This document shows, piece by piece, positions 59,291 to 64,000 of a stretch of 64,000 nucleotides of DNA. The notes under the pieces were generated by a model, which was not told where the DNA came from, ran no database searches, and saw only the letters and a list, made by a program, of their open reading frames with translations. Source of the stretch: Toxotes chatareus (Eukaryota; Chordata; Actinopteri; Toxotidae); NCBI GenBank assembly GCA_016801885.1, contig CM028903.1, forward strand, positions 14,028,535-14,092,534, read 5' to 3'. A program made the translations under genes and the position numbers. Each line of letters starts with the position of its first letter. Position 1 is the first letter of the stretch.

Positions 59291-60569
59291 TTTGCAGTGA
59301 GACCCAGAAGCAGCCGTGATAAAAGAGACACAGCTGGTATTAAATTCCCATTAAATTCAGTGTTCAACAATGTGTTCGTTGCTCTGTTTTAATTTCGGTT
59401 AAACTGGCTAAAATGCACTTAAGAAGGAACTGGAGCATGAGAGTAATTTTATCTGCTTCTGAAATTCAAAACGGTCCCTTAACAGTATTTGGACTTGGAT
59501 GTTCAGTTTAAACACCAAGCTGACCGTTGGCTGTCTGGCATTCACCTGTAGTTTTTGTGGTCTGCTCAGCACTATTGGCTCTAGTCAGAAGAACATTACC
59601 AGCAGCTCTTTGGCTGTTCAGTCCAGTGAATCATTGATTTTAACTAATTACATCAGTTTGTAGTTTTTTTTTTTTTTTTTTTTAATTCATTTTCTACACA
59701 CAGAGCACCACAAGCAGACAGCTCCAGAGTAAAGCAAAGTAAAACTTTACTGTACCAGACATCAGATTCAGTTTGCACTGTGAGCATGATGAGACTGCTT
59801 AATGAGATTCACTATGGCATGAAAATGGTTGGCGAGTTTGTTTTTTTCATTTGCCTGCAATGTTCCTTGGAGTACAAATACAGACTATTGACCGGTTAAT
59901 TTCTTTTCACCCAGGCACAAAATTTATAAGCATGTTGACAGCCAGCCAGCCATCCATCAGGGGTCCTTTCTGTGTGTCCAAGTGCAAGTTTGAGCAGACT
60001 TTGTCAGCAGAAGTTGTTTGAATCCAGCTTGTTGAGTTGCAGCCATAAAAACAGGACAGTCAGCACTGAAGTTAATGGATCAAGCTTTGGTCCAAGATGT
60101 GTTTGTTTTTTTAAATTTATATATTTATTTATTTGTACCTAATGAAATTAAATTAATAGTCTATGAACAGAGGATTGTCCCCTGTCGAAAAAAATAAAAT
60201 GTCTGAATGACTGGTAATATTGCCATGCTCAACATGAAGTCAACTTAGCATCACACAGATCAAACGGACTATCAGTGTCAGTGGAGTACATGTTACACCA
60301 CACACTGTACACTGCTCCTTGGAGTCCTCTGTAGCTCCCCATCTGCCTCCCTTGAATCACTCAGCTCCTAGTAACAACTGAAAACATGTATGAATATGTT
60401 TTCTGCAAATTTTATTAATCATGCAGATACATGGTAGATTCACAGATACATACAGCTCATACATTAAATTAGTGAACGGCCTGTCTTTGTTAGTTGTTGT
60501 ATATGCCCTGTGTTTCTCATCACACACTGTGTTTGTGGATGTGTGTGTGTGCATGCATATGTGCCTGCG

Positions 60570-60570
<1 letters not shown>
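59291..60570. other. Non-coding DNA, no gene recognised
   Basis: AT-rich sequence with a 20-T homopolymer at 59664-59683. I see no supportable gene. Confidence 0.5.

Positions 60571-60626
<56 letters not shown>
60571..60626. repeat. (TG)28 microsatellite
   Basis: Uninterrupted TG repeat, the longest dinucleotide TG array in the window. Open frames on both strands across it are Cys-Val or Thr-His translations. Confidence 0.99.
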
Positions 60627-60627
<1 letters not shown>

Positions 60628-61024
60628 TTGTGTGTGTTCGTTCTATACCACCCCTTGCTGTGGGGGTGTCTGTTATTATTAGCACCTCTGTCGCCATGGA
60701 AACTATTTCAGTTACACTAATTGGCTTCATAACAAGAAGAGTGGGTACGTGTTGAACTGGCAGAGAGACGGAGAGGAATCGAGGGAGAAATGAGAGAAAG
60801 AGTGAAAAGGACAGAGCAAAAGTTAGAGGGCATGAAAAGAGTTTTCCAGGGTGAAAACTGTAAATCCAGAGGTATGGAGATGGGGTGGAGGAGACAGTTG
60901 AAGAACAAGGGTAGAGGAAGAAAAGAGATGCTCATTTTACTTCCCAGATTTTTAGAAAATAGCACACAAATTCCCATGAGGTGCTGCACTCAGGCATCTG
61001 TTCTGCTACTATTTTGCAGAAAAT
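60627..61024. other. Non-coding DNA after TG tract
   Basis: This stretch includes an X-box-like motif (listed separately) and a purine-rich run from about 60760 to 60960. I see no gene. Confidence 0.5.
60690..60703. promoter_or_regulatory. RFX X-box-like motif
   Basis: The 14 bases 'gtcgccatggaaac' match the pattern GTNRCC-(0-3)-RGYAAC with one mismatch. It lies about 60 nt after the (TG)28 array in otherwise repeat-free sequence. Function is not shown. Confidence 0.3.
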
Positions 61025-61051
61025 GTGTGTGTGTGTGTGTGTGTGTGTGTC
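61025..61051. repeat. (TG)13 microsatellite
   Basis: Uninterrupted TG/GT repeat. Confidence 0.96.
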
Positions 61052-63875
61052 TGTATTGTCTGATGCCATGGAAGAGAAGTCAGGCTATTGTAGTGGTTCT
61101 CTACCATGAGTGATTTAACGCTGGCTCTTGCGGTTGCTGGATCACTTGTTAGACTTGCTGAAGTCTGCAATCACAAGCACTGGAGATATCAGGGCTTGTT
61201 TTCCCTCATTCACAAGGAGCCATTTGATTCTATTATTTCTCATGCAGTATCAGAAACAGCTTCTGCAGTCTTCAAAATTGGCCTGGCTACATAATCCATG
61301 TTAACAAAAAGCCTGCATTTTGTCATTTTCTCTGCTCTGCTGTTGATCTTTGTTATTTTACTGCGTCTGAATTGTTTTCTGATCTGTGCACACATTCAGC
61401 AACCTCTCGCTAGGCCAAGGAATATTTTTTGTTGACTACATGAAACATGCTGTGGAATGATGTCAGTAAATACAGTATAGGATAGGAATACAACTTTACA
61501 GTCATTTGCGACCTAACACAACCACCTGACAAGTGTCTGCTGAGAAATCACACGTCACTTTACAGACTTTGTCACATCTTGTTTAAGAGTGTCTCCATCA
61601 GCTGGGGGTGGGATTGAGAGGGGGCGTAAGTAATTAGGTGTGACACGCGTTGCAAAATGCATAGACAGAAGTAAATGGGCTGTACTTTAATTCAAAATGG
61701 CAAAATATCACTGGCTGGCTGTGAGCTTGGCAGTGAGACGACAGCAGGCTGGTCCATGCATATTGGAAGCTCACAGATGGCCTCAGCACTGAATATGGAT
61801 GAGGGATCTGACACCACAACTCAGACAGACAGCGTGGAAGAGAGGGAGAAAGAGGGAAGCAGGAGAGGAGCGGGAGAAAGAAGGAGACAGACAGGAGGGC
61901 AGATCAATAAAGTGGAACCTCAGGTGGCAATTATATATCAGTAAATACATCTGTTTTTAATAACCTCACTCCATTTTCTCTTTCTCCTTATCCCTTCCTT
62001 TCCCTCTCCTGCCTCCTCAATCCCCAGTCTATCCCTCTGGCTACGGCTGTATGAATTATGAGACACAAATGAGGTGTGTGTATGTGTGAGTGTGATCGTG
62101 CAGTATATTGTGGTTGTGTTTGGCTGTGAGTGGGCTGGAGGCCAAGAGCGAGCCAGCGAGAAGCACAGCGAAACAGTAGCTGCCACAGCATCTGTCGGGC
62201 TCAGGGTGTGAAGGTATTCTCTAGCAATACACAGAGGTTATAAAAAGACACACTAACACACACTAACACATTTTTCATAAGCGGACATGTACACAAACAG
62301 ACTGGTTAAAAAAAAAAAAAAAACACTCAAGAGCACACACAGACAAAAACACACCCAGAACCCAGAACATGCAAATACAAACACATATTCACTCCTCACC
62401 CACAAATATGTACTTAGGTGATAGAATAAAACATCAGCATTCCTGCCTGGAGCTCTGTATTAATGTGTGCTTTTACATTTTGCGTTGGTGTAGATATCTA
62501 TGTCTATGTGTATAATGCTGTGTGTGTATCAGTGTTGCCAGGGCTAATGAGGTCTTTAGTAGAGGTGGTCTTTGCCAGTCTGGCGAGGGTGGTCCAGCAA
62601 TCATACCATGTTGCCACATTAACTCAGTCCCTCTCTCAGTAGGAGAGAGAGAGAGAGGGTGAGGAAGGCAAAGAGAGTAGAGGGAAGGACAGCTGACAGG
62701 TGGGAGGAAGTAAAAGGGGTTGAAGAAAAGAGGAAAGGAGCCATGGACGGGAGTACAGAGAGGACGTGAGAGGAGGACGAAAGGATGTAGAGTAATGTGG
62801 CGATTAGACGAGAAGAGGCAATGACAGAAGTTGTGCAAGAAGCAGTGGACAGAGATTGGACACTGTCATTTGAAAACTGTTGCTTCTTGAAAACTGAAGG
62901 TGCTTTTCGAAAGCACAGAACATAACTTGAGTCCTGCAAAGTAAAAGCACGGAGAGGATCTTTCATATTACAGTGAAATTGACATCAAGGTAATGAGCTG
63001 CCGCAAAATGGATGCATTTTAAATGTTTGATAGATCAGAGACACTTCCTCTTAATGATCAAACAAATGAGCTGAATCCAGGTAAAAACCATTATCCTTTA
63101 CTGATTTCTCTCTGCAAATCTTTACCTGTCATTAATACAAATATGCTGAAGTGATGAAGTGAAACAGATGAGTTAGAAAATGATTTTATGCCGAAGGACA
63201 ATTTAGGTGTGGGTTGTGTGGAAACTGCTAAGTCCTATGAAGTCCCTAAAGTAATACTTTATACTCATTTTGTAGTGTTTATGAATAGAAATTTCATTAG
63301 TTTGTAAAGAAACAGGTGGTTTTGTATATTTTATTCCATTAAGTGAAAAGCAGATGACGTTTACTTTACGTTCTCCAAAGCTTAGGAGATTGATTCACTA
63401 CCATCAAGGCAGCCACTAGTTTCAGTCCATGCTGGCACGGTGCAGAGATCAGCTTTCGTGGAAACTTGCATCAGATAGATAATCATTATCATTATGGTTC
63501 TTTAAAGCTCTCCGTTTCTCCAGGACTCAAATACCTGCTTGGCTCTTCCCTGCTCTTCCTCCTCTTTCTTTCTCATTTAGCCTTTTTTCTGTCTCTTACA
63601 AACCAAGGGAACCATAATATGGCCCTCCTCAGGGAGCAGCTTGTAATGTCTGTCTTTACAATTGAAACAGGCAAAGTTTCACCTCCGGCTCGGCTCCCCA
63701 GTGACTGCTAATATCAGCCACAGGGCCTCGATTACTTCCTCCTGTATCTGCCGTTTCCATCACCAACAGGGAGATGAAGCACCCGGTGATACATTTCTCT
63801 GTCTGGGTCCAGAGACTTCAGTCCCTTTTGGGTCTTTGGCTCTCTCCCATCCTGGCAGATAAGACACATTGCTTT

Positions 63876-63882
<7 letters not shown>
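61052..63882. other. Non-coding DNA, purine tract and A runs
   Basis: This stretch contains a purine-rich block at about 62640-62830, an A run at 62308-62323 and CA-rich patches around 62240-62400. Frames such as 61675-61944 (89 codons) show no recognisable domain, and that frame's second half is Arg/Glu-rich from GA-rich DNA. Sequence from 63680 to 63870 is repeat-free with balanced composition and may be conserved non-coding. I see no gene. Confidence 0.5.
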
Positions 63883-63906
<24 letters not shown>

Positions 63907-63948
63907 GCGTGCGTGGGTGCGTGTGCGTGTGTGTGTGTGTGTGTGTAT
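63883..63948. repeat. Compound (TG)/(CGTG) microsatellite
   Basis: TG units are interrupted by 'cgtgcgtgggtgcgtgtgcg' before a second TG run. Alternating purine-pyrimidine with CG steps favours Z-DNA. Confidence 0.95.
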
Positions 63949-64000
63949 GTGTGGGGCGGGGGTTCCTGCGATAGGCACAACTGGTGGCTCAATAAACTAA

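Overview
The window looks like non-coding DNA from a ray-finned (teleost, probably percomorph) fish. It has many long (TG)n/(CA)n microsatellites, polypyrimidine tracts, low CpG content outside two small clusters, and several interspersed repeats I recognise from percomorph genomes: a tRNA-derived SINE with a 'gtccctgggcaag' core and 'aatgcagtccattta' tail, non-autonomous hAT-type elements, a Tc1-like transposon, and decayed LINEs. There are no bacterial-style genes, operons, tRNA or rRNA genes, or CRISPR arrays. Almost all open frames are chance, low-complexity, or lie inside repeats. The species assignment and the names of the repeat families rest on memory of consensus sequences, not on a search.

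Layout. 1-9.5 kb: AT-rich single-copy DNA with interspersed repeats (about 1.14-1.32, 1.53-1.86, 2.54-2.78, 2.97-3.04 and 8.40-8.69 kb) and pyrimidine tracts. 9.5-10.5 kb: a dead Tc1-like transposon on the minus strand, with recognisable transposase blocks. 10.5-21 kb: microsatellites, a CT-rich block, an exon-like open frame with an SH3-like pattern at 14.25 kb, and two repeat fragments. 21.06-21.14 kb: a perfect 36-bp-arm palindrome carrying TTAGGG-like units. 21.1-31.8 kb: a second hAT-like MITE copy, a complete-looking SINE at 28.0 kb, and many microsatellites. 31.8-32.5 kb: a GA tract, a CpG-rich patch and a phase-compatible pair of candidate exons, which is the best candidate for a gene start. 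37.5-39.0 kb: a hAT-like fragment and a SINE fragment. 40.5 kb: a GATA microsatellite. 41.5 kb: an 81-nt candidate internal exon. 43.8-45.3 kb: a decayed LINE on the minus strand, interrupted inside its reverse transcriptase by a TA-flanked MITE. 48.2-48.75 kb: a 500-bp pyrimidine block. 51.56-51.98 kb: a percomorph repeat. 52.83-53.04 kb: a second CpG-rich patch. 55.6 kb: (AT)37. 58.6-59.3 kb: a second LINE fragment. 60-64 kb: microsatellites and a purine tract.

No set of genes that work together is visible. The most economical reading is a large intron, or an intergenic region with long introns, around a possible plus-strand first exon near 32.0 kb. I found no undescribed multi-gene system. 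The observations most worth checking are the TTAGGG-bearing palindrome, the candidate exons, the two CpG patches, and the MITE-in-LINE nest.
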